The notes under the pieces: model-generated
What the model saw: the letters and a program-made list of their open reading frames with translations, nothing else
Told to the model about the DNA's origin: nothing
The model's database searches: none
Translations under genes and position numbers: made by a program
Shown here: in pieces, positions 6,638 to 14,090 of the stretch
Layout: each line of letters starts with the position of its first letter
Position numbering within the stretch: the stretch's first letter is position 1
From: Bacteroidota bacterium
GTDB taxonomy: Bacteria > Bacteroidota > Bacteroidia > Chitinophagales > Chitinophagaceae
Reading direction: 5' to 3'
Assembly: GCA_023386045.1 (NCBI GenBank)
Contig: JAEWKK010000030.1
Location: 124,001 to 188,000 of the forward strand
DNA length: 64,000 nucleotides

Positions 6638-8502
6638 AATTTCCAATAGTTTTTTTTCTTCAACAATATTCAACAGACCCCTTTGAAATAAATAGGTTAT
6701 TGGTTTCAACATATTTAATTAAGAATAACCTACAAGTTCGTAACAATAAAACCTTAAAAAAATATTTAATTAAGGAGACAGACAACGATGCAGAGGAATT
6801 GTCTAACTTTCTTAATATAGTTGAGAGCATTGACTTAGAGGGACTGATCAAATGCTTTGAGTTTGTAATCTCACCGAAAGAGAAAATCGTAACAGGGGCA
6901 GTATATACCCCTAAATATATTCGAGACTTTATTGTAAAATCTGTGTTAGAGGACATTCAGATTTCTTCTAAATTAAAGTTAGCTGACATTTCCTGTGGCT
7001 GTGGTGGCTTTTTGATGGATGCAGCTGTTTTTCTTCATCATAAAACTAAAAAGAAGTACGCTGAGATTATTGGACGACATTTATTTGGGCTCGATATAGC
7101 TGAATATAGTATCGAACGAACTAAGATTGTGCTGTCATTACTCGCGTTGAAAAACAATGAGGACGTTAATCTTCAATTTAATTTGTTTGAGGGCAATGCC
7201 CTTAATTTCGATTTAAGCACGATTGGATTATTTGATATAATTGTAGGAAATCCACCTTATATCTGTTCGAGGAATATCGATCCAATTACTAAAGGACTTT
7301 TGAATGTTTGGGAGGTGACAAAGAGTGGGCATCCTGATTTATATATACCTTTTTTTCAAATTGCCATAGAGAATTTAAAGCAAGGCGGACTTTTAGGTTA
7401 CATTACGGTCAATACTTTTTTCAAGAGTTTGAATGGACGATCATTGAGGGCATATTTCTCAAGAAATAAGCATGAATTTAAAATAATTGATTTTAGACAT
7501 GAAAGGGTGTTCAATAATAAAAGCACCTACACATGCTTGTGTTTTATTAGAAAAGCAGATAGCCGATTTATAGAATACACTTCAACAAATAGCAACCAGC
7601 TAAATTCGGTTTATCTAGATTCCTATGTGAAATGTTCGTACGATGACTTGGACAATTTCAATGGCTGGAATTTTGGAAATTCTAATATTATTGATTTAAT
7701 AAGTAAAATTGAAGGGTTTGAGAAGAAATTGTTTTCTGATTTTTCATTCAGCACAGGCATTGCTACATTAAAAAACGATGTTTATAAGTTCAAGCCGATA
7801 AAAAAAGATGCAAATTATTACTTCTTCTTTTTTGATAATAAGCTTAGGCAAGTCGAAAAAGGAATTTGTAAAAATATAATCAATTCAAATAAAGTTACTG
7901 TTGAAGAGGAAATCCACAGTCTTAAGGAAAAAATAATATTTCCCTATAATTGGAGTAGAAAGCTTAAAAAAAACGTTTTACTGGATGAAGCACAATTCAA
8001 GCAAAAATTCCCTTTTGCATATGATTATTTGAAAAGCAATAAGAAAATATTACTAACAAGGGACAAAGGCAAACAGGATAAATACGAAAAATGGTATGCC
8101 TATGGAAGATCGCAATCTTTGAATTGTTTAGGGATGAAATTGTTCTTGCCTCACATAACAAAAGAACCAAATTTTGTTTTTTCTGCAGATTCGAGACTTT
8201 TATTCTATAACGGAGAAGCTATTTTATCTAATGATAAGGAGGCGCTTTTAGTTTTAAAGAAAATTCTGGAAAGTTCTCTCTTTCTCCATTATGCAAGAAA
8301 CACAAGTAAACCATATGCCTCGGGATTCTTTTCCTTGGGTAAGAACTATATTAAAAATTTTTCTTTACCTCACCTGGATAGTAAGGACAAACAATTTCTA
8401 TTGACAGCCACAGACAGATGTTTTATTGATCGTTTTTTATTTAAAAAGTATAAAATAGACCCCTCTGAATTTGAAAAGTTTTTTGAGAAAAAAAGAATTT
8501 GA
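6634..8502 (+). CDS. N6-adenine DNA methyltransferase, Eco57I/TaqI-like
   Basis: GTG at 6634 begins the 622-residue protein. An N-terminal helical region (1-95) precedes TGAVYTPKYIRDFIV, typical of Eco57I/N6 methylases. SAM motif I reads DISCGCGGFL near 120 and catalytic motif IV is VGNPPYICS near 205. The C-terminal half (about 360-610) resembles a TaqI-type target-recognition region, with the FSFSTGIATLKNDVYKFKP signature common in Eco57I-family enzymes. It should transfer a methyl group to adenine in a specific site, self-marking host DNA. No PD-(D/E)xK nuclease is fused, and the neighbouring HNH protein is the only nuclease candidate in the cluster. This is the last gene of the AT-rich island. 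The 324 bases after it (8503-8826) hold nothing I can identify. Confidence 0.85.
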   Translation: MKFPIVFFLQQYSTDPFEINRLLVSTYLIKNNLQVRNNKTLKKYLIKETDNDAEELSNFLNIVESIDLEGLIKCFEFVISPKEKIVTGAVYTPKYIRDFIVKSVLEDIQISSKLKLADISCGCGGFLMDAAVFLHHKTKKKYAEIIGRHLFGLDIAEYSIERTKIVLSLLALKNNEDVNLQFNLFEGNALNFDLSTIGLFDIIVGNPPYICSRNIDPITKGLLNVWEVTKSGHPDLYIPFFQIAIENLKQGGLLGYITVNTFFKSLNGRSLRAYFSRNKHEFKIIDFRHERVFNNKSTYTCLCFIRKADSRFIEYTSTNSNQLNSVYLDSYVKCSYDDLDNFNGWNFGNSNIIDLISKIEGFEKKLFSDFSFSTGIATLKNDVYKFKPIKKDANYYFFFFDNKLRQVEKGICKNIINSNKVTVEEEIHSLKEKIIFPYNWSRKLKKNVLLDEAQFKQKFPFAYDYLKSNKKILLTRDKGKQDKYEKWYAYGRSQSLNCLGMKLFLPHITKEPNFVFSADSRLLFYNGEAILSNDKEALLVLKKILESSLFLHYARNTSKPYASGFFSLGKNYIKNFSLPHLDSKDKQFLLTATDRCFIDRFLFKKYKIDPSEFEKFFEKKRI

Positions 8503-8826
8503 AGAAGTGAGCTTGATTGTTACTGCTTTAACTTGTAATACTTAATATTTAATCTGACAGCGATTTTGATTATAGTAATTATGGGGAAACGGATTGATCA
8601 GTTTCATTTAATGGTACAACGTTCAGCATTTTTTCTTCTCCCAGGCATTACTGACGATGAACGTTTGCATTGGCGTTTTCTACTCATTTAACTTATGTGT
8701 TAATCAAAACAACTTAGCAGTTTTTTTTATCAACCTTTCTGCAAAAAGCTTGTTGTATTCCTGTTCATTCTGCTATAGCTGAAGCGCCCTTGAAGACTAC
8801 AATTTTAATCATTAAAACAAAGAACA
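8503..8826. other. intergenic region at the right edge of the island
   Basis: No gene, RNA or clear terminator is visible. No copy of the tRNA-Pro 3' end was found here, so the right boundary of the island is not defined by a direct repeat that I can see. Confidence 0.5.
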
Positions 8827-9798
8827 ATGTTGAAGTATATCACGGCTGCAATGCTGCCCTCCCTTTTATTTGTCTCATGTCAGAAAAATTCAAAAGATCT
8901 GCAGGATGATAGTGCGCAGGAAGGTATCGTTGCTTTGCTTCAAGATCTTACTGTTGAAGTACAAAGAACTGAAGCCAATCAAACTCGTACTACGCCACGA
9001 CAGGCGAGTTTTCAATTATTGTCCTTTGCTATTGCAAGGGCGGGACTGGCAAATGAATTGAATAATCCCAATTTCGCTTATACTTTATTTGCACCTACCG
9101 ATGATGCATTTACTGCAATGGGACTGGGTACAAAGCAGGCCATCAACCAGGTTGCAGTTCAGGATCTGAAAGCCATACTGCTGTATCATGTGCTGGGAAG
9201 TAAGGTAATGGCAGCCCAGGTTCCCACTACCTACACAGAACTGACGATGTTAAGCAACCAGCAAGCCTATATCATTCGCAATAATGCCGGTGTATTCATC
9301 AACGGTACACCTGTAGTATCCGCCGACATCGCAGCCAAAGCCGGAGTGATACATGCGATCGACCGAGTCCTGATGCCACCTGCAGGCAATCTGGTTCAGG
9401 TGGCCGCTGCCAATCCCAATTTTTCATACCTGGTAGCAGCCGTACAAAGAGCTGGACTTGTAACTGCCTTATCTGCTCTTGGTCCGCTCACTGTATTCGC
9501 GCCTACCAACCAGGCCTTTATTGATGCAGGATTTACCACCATTGCCTCAATTGAAGCCGCACCGCCATCCGCATTAATACCGATCCTGACCTACCATGTT
9601 TATGCAGGAAGAGCTTTTTCTTCAGATCTCTCTAATGGACAAATGCTGGCCATGCTTTCGGGCGGTACCACTACTATATTGCTGACCAATGGCGCCCAGA
9701 TAGACGGTGCCAATTCAGCGCCTTCCAATATCATCCAGACTGATGTGATGGCTACTAACGGGGTGATACATGCGATTGATAGAGTGCTGTTGCCCTGA
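8827..9798 (+). CDS. lipoprotein with two fasciclin (FAS1) domains
   Basis: The 323-residue product starts with a short lipoprotein signal ending in LLFVSC, so it is likely lipid-anchored outside the inner membrane. Two FAS1 domains follow, about residues 60-180 and 190-322. Each has the H1 motif (FAPTDDAFTAMG; TVFAPTNQAFIDAG), a central YH box (LLYHVLG; LTYHVYAG) and the terminal GVIHAIDRVL(M/L)P. Such proteins mediate adhesion or surface interactions; the ligand is unknown. The TGA stop lies in the first bases of a palindromic repeat element. It is convergent with the dehydrogenase gene. Confidence 0.92.
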   Translation: MLKYITAAMLPSLLFVSCQKNSKDLQDDSAQEGIVALLQDLTVEVQRTEANQTRTTPRQASFQLLSFAIARAGLANELNNPNFAYTLFAPTDDAFTAMGLGTKQAINQVAVQDLKAILLYHVLGSKVMAAQVPTTYTELTMLSNQQAYIIRNNAGVFINGTPVVSADIAAKAGVIHAIDRVLMPPAGNLVQVAAANPNFSYLVAAVQRAGLVTALSALGPLTVFAPTNQAFIDAGFTTIASIEAAPPSALIPILTYHVYAGRAFSSDLSNGQMLAMLSGGTTTILLTNGAQIDGANSAPSNIIQTDVMATNGVIHAIDRVLLP

Positions 9799-9950
9799 GG
9801 AATGTCGAATGTCGAACAGAAGAATTTTGTCACCCTGAAAGGGGAGGAATGTCGATTTAAGAAGTGATTAATCCATAGATAATCCCTTCACTTCTAACTT
9901 CCTTGTTCAATCCCTTACAGGGTGACAAGAATTCTTCTGTTTGATATTTT
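9796..9950. repeat. REP-like palindromic element, copy A, nested in a second inverted repeat
   Basis: The element opens with TGAGGAATGTCGAA at the stop codon of the fasciclin gene. An outer inverted repeat (about 9816-9843 and 9912-9940, arms holding TTGTCACCCTGAAAGGG and its near complement) encloses an inner one, GGAATGTCGATTTAAGAAGTGA against TCACTTCTAACTTCC. Both arm families recur elsewhere in the window. Confidence 0.8.
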
Positions 9951-10007
9951 TTTGTCCTGTGCCTTTAAGATGATGACTTTATAACATGGCTCAGTAGAAT
10001 TCATGCA

Positions 10008-10214
10008 GTACAAGTGAGTGACACAACAACAGTTGATCGATGCGTTGCTGCTCACTAAAAAACAAAAATATCTACCAATATTTTTAATGTCAGGTGATGA
10101 ACTTTTCTTGATTTTTCTTACTTGTCTATGGCAAATGATTTTTAGGGCGAGTTGATTTTTTGTTAGCCATCTGCATTGCTACTATTTAGCTTCTGTTGTG
10201 TCACTCACTTCAAC
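10008..10214. repeat. inverted repeat flanking a 200-bp stretch, related to 13523-13566
   Basis: GTACAAGTGAGTGACACAA at 10008-10026 is the exact reverse complement of 13548-13566, and a near copy in the same orientation as 13548 ends this stretch (10194-10214). The 44 bases at 10171-10214 match 13523-13566 at about 36 positions. The stretch has no coding frame of note; it may be a decayed mobile remnant. Confidence 0.6.
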
Positions 10215-10239
10215 TTTCAGAACATTACTGAGCATGAAT

Positions 10240-10341
10240 CCCTGAAAGGGAAGGAATGTCGATTTAAGAAGTGATCGGGTTATCAATGTTCCCTTCACTT
10301 CTAACTTCCTTGTTCGATATTCATCTGTTCGACATTCTCAG
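10240..10341. repeat. REP-like palindromic element, copy B
   Basis: The left arm AGGAATGTCGATTTAAGAAG pairs with CTTCTAACTTCC, followed by TGTTCGATATTCATCTGTTC and GACATTCTCAGG, the same modules as in copies A, C and D. It lies between the convergent fasciclin and dehydrogenase genes. Confidence 0.8.
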
Positions 10342-10456
10342 GGAATATCGAACAGGAGAACAAGGAATGTCGAATGTAGAAGTGATCGTATTATCTGATG
10401 ATCCCTTCACTTCTACCTTCCTTGTTCAATATTCATCTGTTCGACATTCTCAGGGG
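10342..10456. repeat. REP-like palindromic element, copy C, overlapping a gene 3' end
   Basis: The sequence runs from GAATATCGAACAGGAGAACA through AGAAGTGATC and CCCTTCACTTCTACC to TCATCTGTTCGACATTCTCA. The last 44 bases are the C-terminal codons and stop of the leftward sugar dehydrogenase. It lies directly head to tail with copy B. Confidence 0.8.
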
Positions 10457-11555
10457 TCCACTCAACTACTACTTTGATCTCATCTGCATCATGCTCGGTT
10501 AAGGCTGAAGAAAAGTCATCGTATGGAACCTTCCTTGTAATGATCTTCTTTATGCTTTCGGGCCATCGATCCAGGCACTGTTGCAGTTCATCTACAGCCA
10601 TCTCGTAATGCTCAATACCAGCATTGACACTTCCCAGTAAAATCTGGTTTTTTAAAACCAGTTGCTGTAAGAGCTTACCCACTTCAATAGTCAAAGGCCT
10701 GTTTCCTCCGGGTATTCCGGTTGCTACATAAACTCCATTGATGGCCAGGGCATCCAGTAATTCTATCTGCAGCCTGCCCATTCCTGTGGCTTCGAAAATA
10801 AAATCTGATTCACCATAGTCCTGATCAATATCAGTAACCCTGGTTTTTCTTCCATCAATATATTTTCCTCCGATCTGTTTCAGGATCTGCGGACGCAAAC
10901 TGTTTTCATCAACGATGTCCATGCCAATGACCTCCGCGCCTTTTAACCTCAAAGCAAAAGCAGCCATCAGTCCAATAGCACCAATGCCCGCCACCAGCGC
11001 CTTCTTTCCCTTTAACCAATGTGAAGGATCTTCAAAATCCTTCAATCTTGCTTTTTGTATCAGCAATGCTTCATTGATGCCTTTTGCCGCTACCGACATG
11101 GGTTCTGTCAATACACCAATTTCTTTCATGGCTTCAGGAACTTTTACAAGGTATTGCTCCTTATCAACTACATACTCCGACTGGTAACCATCGGCAGCTT
11201 TAATTCCTCTTTCGGTATAGTCACCCGTAAAACACATATCACTTCTTCCATTCAGACATGCTTTGCATTTACCGCATCCCCTGCGTACCATGAAGACTCC
11301 GAAATCACCCTTCTTCACTTTTGTTACAGCAGATCCGGTTTCTACTACTTCACCAAACATCTCATGTCCAATCACCAGCTCTTTTTTATTGACAGGTGCA
11401 GTGGCCCTGCCACCGGAAACCTCTTCACGGTCAGTACCGCATATGCCTACCTGCCAGATTTTTAATTTCACTTCATCAGGGTGTAAAATCACTGGTTCAT
11501 CAACATTTATCATCGATACATTGGTGGTGCCGGGAATGATTGCTATCGCTTTCAT
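10413..11555 (-). CDS. zinc-dependent glucose/sugar 1-dehydrogenase, MDR family
   Basis: The 380-residue protein is a medium-chain dehydrogenase. Catalytic zinc ligands appear at GICGTD (C39) and VIGHEMFG (H64, E65), structural zinc at the GCGKCKACLNGRSDMC cluster (about 94-109), and a Rossmann motif AGIGAIGLMAAF near 195. The MKAIAIIP start and the LVIGHE and TERGI signatures recall archaeal-type glucose dehydrogenase, which oxidises aldoses to lactones with NAD(P). Its ATG overlaps the stop of the GH15 gene in an ATGA quartet, so glucose freed upstream could be oxidised here. The last 13-14 residues (from PENVEQ to the end) are encoded by a palindromic repeat and are probably a late addition. 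Confidence 0.85.
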   Translation of the reverse strand: MKAIAIIPGTTNVSMINVDEPVILHPDEVKLKIWQVGICGTDREEVSGGRATAPVNKKELVIGHEMFGEVVETGSAVTKVKKGDFGVFMVRRGCGKCKACLNGRSDMCFTGDYTERGIKAADGYQSEYVVDKEQYLVKVPEAMKEIGVLTEPMSVAAKGINEALLIQKARLKDFEDPSHWLKGKKALVAGIGAIGLMAAFALRLKGAEVIGMDIVDENSLRPQILKQIGGKYIDGRKTRVTDIDQDYGESDFIFEATGMGRLQIELLDALAINGVYVATGIPGGNRPLTIEVGKLLQQLVLKNQILLGSVNAGIEHYEMAVDELQQCLDRWPESIKKIITRKVPYDDFSSALTEHDADEIKVVVEWTPENVEQMNIEQGR

Positions 11556-13390
11556 ATGCCATTCACATTTTTATTTCTGCTATCGTTTAATTGCTTGTCA
11601 AGATTGAATGCAGCACTAATCAGCCCAAGGTGTGTAAAGGCTTGCGGGAAATTGCCCAGGTGTTCACCTTCAAATCCCAATTGCTCGGAATACAATCCCA
11701 GGTGATTGGCATAACCCAGCATCTTTTCAAAATAAAATCTTGCCTTCTCCAACTGTCCTGCCCTCGACAAACATTCAACATACCAGAACGTGCACATGGA
11801 AAAAGTGCCTTCATGACTTACAAAGCCATCGGGTGCCGCGAGGCCGGGCTTATAACGATACACCAGTGAATCAGAAACAAGCGTTTCTTCAATTTTTTTC
11901 AAAGTGGAAAGCCACCTCGGATCCTTTGGACTGATGAATCGAACGAGAGGCATTAATAATGATGAAGCATCTACGGTATTAGCGCCGGGATATTGCATGA
12001 ATGCTTTTTGATCTTCATCCCAGTACTCATCAAAAATGCTGTTGAAGATCTTGTCCCTTTCACTGAGCAGATGCCCGTTCGATGGAAAGGATCGGTCCCT
12101 TGCAATTTTAATGGCACGGTCCAGTGCTACCCAGCACATCAATCTTGAATAAAGAAATTTTTTCTTGCCTCCCCTTACTTCCCAGATACCTTCATCGGGC
12201 TGATTCCAATTAGCTGCCAGCCACTCCATCTGCTTTTCAAGATCCTTCCAGAAATCATATGAAATGGGTTCTCCGTATTTATTAAAGAGGTAAACAGAAT
12301 CCATCAGCTCACCATAAATATCAAGTTGCAGCTGTCTGTATGCATTATTGCCAATTCGTACTGGCTTTGAACCTTTATAACCTTCCAGGTGATCCAGTAT
12401 TTTTTCTTCCAGTTGCCTTTCACCATTCAAAGCATACATAATACCCAGTCGATTATGCCCTTTGATATCACTGCAAAGTTTCTCCACCCAGTTCATGAAA
12501 GCACCAGCTTCTTTAGTGTATCCTAATCTTAGTAGAGAATAAACAGTGAATGAAGCATCCCTGATCCAGGTATAGCGGTAATCCCAGTTTCTTTGAAAGC
12601 CAATGCTTTCAGGAAGACTGAAAGTGGGTGAAGCAACAATGGAACCATATTGATAGGAGGTAAGCAGTTTCAATACCAGCGCCGAGCGGTTTACCATGTC
12701 CATCCATCGACCCTTATAATTACAGCCTGCGATCCAGTCCTTCCAGTAATTCACAGTTTTAAAAAGACTGTCTGTGATAAAATGTTTGAAGTCTTTTTCT
12801 TCTGAATGGTCTTTATCAATATGCTCCAGTAAAAAATCTGCAGTTTCGTTGGAGCTAAGTGTAAATTCGGCAATAACATCCTGTTCAGAAATTTTTAATG
12901 GTACGGTACTGTAAAGCCTAAGCATGGTTCTGTCATTGCCCTGGCTAATGAAAATGACTTCATTTTCTGATTTTCTTTCAATGCTGTGGGAAACTGAAGC
13001 ATAATTAAACCGGGGTGCGCAACTCATTTTATAATGAACCTCACCTCTTACGGTTGTTACACGCCTGATCAGTTCTTTGCCATCAAACAATTCTTCTACT
13101 GGCATAAAATCAGTGATCTCACCAACGCCTTCTTCCGAAAGAAATCGTGTAAGTAATACATTGGTATCGGGTAGGTATAGCTGCTTGGGTTTCATCCTTG
13201 TGAATGCAGGAACAATCTGAAACCTTCCACCCTTGTCTTCATCCAGCAAAGCAGCAAAGACCGAGGGAGAATCAAAGTTGGGAAAGCACATGAAATCTAT
13301 CGAACCATTGAGCCCAACAAGGGCAATCGTGTTGAGATCGCCAATGATGCCGTAATTTTCTATGGGCTGGTACTGCATTTTGTATTTCAT
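11552..13390 (-). CDS. glycoside hydrolase family 15 (trehalase/glucoamylase-like)
   Basis: The 612-residue protein opens with PIENYGIIGDLNTIALVGLN and SIDFMCFPNFDSPSVFAALL, the N-terminal beta domain of bacterial GH15 trehalase-like enzymes. The (alpha/alpha)6 barrel has NWDYRYTWIRDASFTVYSLL near 270-290. The general acid lies in EGIWEVRGGKKKFLYSR near 405 and the base in LYSEQLGFEGEHLGNFPQAF near 570. It would release glucose from trehalose or an alpha-glucan. No signal peptide is seen, so it acts in the cytoplasm. Translational coupling to a glucose-type dehydrogenase supports a glucose-releasing role. Trehalose versus starch cannot be decided from sequence alone. An alternative start lies four codons in. 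Confidence 0.88.
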   Translation of the reverse strand: MKYKMQYQPIENYGIIGDLNTIALVGLNGSIDFMCFPNFDSPSVFAALLDEDKGGRFQIVPAFTRMKPKQLYLPDTNVLLTRFLSEEGVGEITDFMPVEELFDGKELIRRVTTVRGEVHYKMSCAPRFNYASVSHSIERKSENEVIFISQGNDRTMLRLYSTVPLKISEQDVIAEFTLSSNETADFLLEHIDKDHSEEKDFKHFITDSLFKTVNYWKDWIAGCNYKGRWMDMVNRSALVLKLLTSYQYGSIVASPTFSLPESIGFQRNWDYRYTWIRDASFTVYSLLRLGYTKEAGAFMNWVEKLCSDIKGHNRLGIMYALNGERQLEEKILDHLEGYKGSKPVRIGNNAYRQLQLDIYGELMDSVYLFNKYGEPISYDFWKDLEKQMEWLAANWNQPDEGIWEVRGGKKKFLYSRLMCWVALDRAIKIARDRSFPSNGHLLSERDKIFNSIFDEYWDEDQKAFMQYPGANTVDASSLLMPLVRFISPKDPRWLSTLKKIEETLVSDSLVYRYKPGLAAPDGFVSHEGTFSMCTFWYVECLSRAGQLEKARFYFEKMLGYANHLGLYSEQLGFEGEHLGNFPQAFTHLGLISAAFNLDKQLNDSRNKNVNGI

Positions 13391-13522
13391 GCAATAGCTG
13401 TTCCATGCTGGAAGCGGATACAGCAGGTGATAATTAATGGCTAACTGTAGAAAGTAGAATTTGTCAGGTTAATTATAATAATATTTCCTTGTTATATGAT
13501 AGTTAAAGGCTTTGGGTGCCAG

Positions 13523-13566
13523 CTGCATTACTACTATTAAGCATTACTTGTGTCACTCACTTGTAC
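13523..13566. repeat. interspersed repeat related to 10171-10214
   Basis: It begins CTGCATTACTACTATTAAGC and ends TTGTGTCACTCACTTGTAC; the terminal 19 bases are the exact reverse complement of 10008-10026. It sits in the 315-bp gap between the divergent GH15 and arsR genes, which otherwise holds only the arsR control region. Confidence 0.6.
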
Positions 13567-13666
13567 GTACAGATCTATATGGAACAAATGCAGTTAGAGA
13601 TCATTAAAGGATTTCAATGAATAATGATGCCAGATTTTGATTGATAACAAATTGGTCATTTTCCGG

Positions 13667-13702
13667 TTTGGCTTCCCTGGCAAAGCATCGTAATATTGCG
13701 AT
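13667..13702 (+). promoter_or_regulatory. arsR promoter with ArsR operator over the -7 box
   Basis: TTTG at 13667-13670 and TAATATTG at 13691-13698, 20 bases apart, fit the Bacteroidota -33/-7 pattern with one mismatch. The near-perfect palindrome ATCGTAATATTGCGAT (13687-13702) covers the -7 box and ends three bases before the arsR start codon. A repressor bound there would block initiation, and the mRNA would be leaderless or nearly so. Confidence 0.65.
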
Positions 13703-13705
13703 CAA

Positions 13706-14035
13706 ATGGGAGTCACCAGGACAGAAATATTCACGCAGAAGCAGAACAGGCTGGCCACGATGTTAAAGGCCCTTGCGCATCCGGCAAGGATCGCCATCCT
13801 GCAGCACCTGCTGAAAGCCAATGAATGCATTTGCAGCAACCTTGTTGATGAACTGGGGCTTGCGCAGGCTACGATCTCGCAGCACCTGAAAGAATTAAAA
13901 GCTGTTGGAATCATCAAGGGCAGAGTGGAAGGTGCCAGCATGTGTTACTGCATAGACCCTAAAACATGGAAGCGTTACAAATTTGAGTTGGATGCGCTTT
14001 TTATGGACTATGATGGTAAGGATAACTGCTGCTGA
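13706..14035 (+). CDS. arsR: ArsR-family metalloregulator
   Basis: The 109-residue protein is a winged-helix repressor. AHPARIAILQHLLKANECICSNLV holds the core with E-C-I-C (cysteines near 46 and 48), the ELCVC-type metal site of ArsR where trivalent arsenic binds. The recognition helix is LGLAQATISQHLKELKAVGI. Further cysteines lie near the end (DNCC). It should repress itself and the downstream efflux pump until arsenite or antimonite binds. The matching palindromic operator overlaps its promoter. The pump starts 55 bases after the stop, on the same strand. Confidence 0.93.
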   Translation: MGVTRTEIFTQKQNRLATMLKALAHPARIAILQHLLKANECICSNLVDELGLAQATISQHLKELKAVGIIKGRVEGASMCYCIDPKTWKRYKFELDALFMDYDGKDNCC

Positions 14036-14090
14036 TACCACAATCATCTAACGCAAGTGGATGATCATGAATTTGATTAAATGAATTAAA

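Noticed and set aside
2534..8826. Search for an attachment-site duplication of the tRNA-Pro 3' end
   Set aside because: No stretch of the T arm/acceptor sequence could be found at the right edge, so no att site is reported.
9799..10412. Insertion sequence with transposase between the fasciclin and dehydrogenase genes
   Set aside because: Only short palindromic repeats are present; no transposase frame is found.
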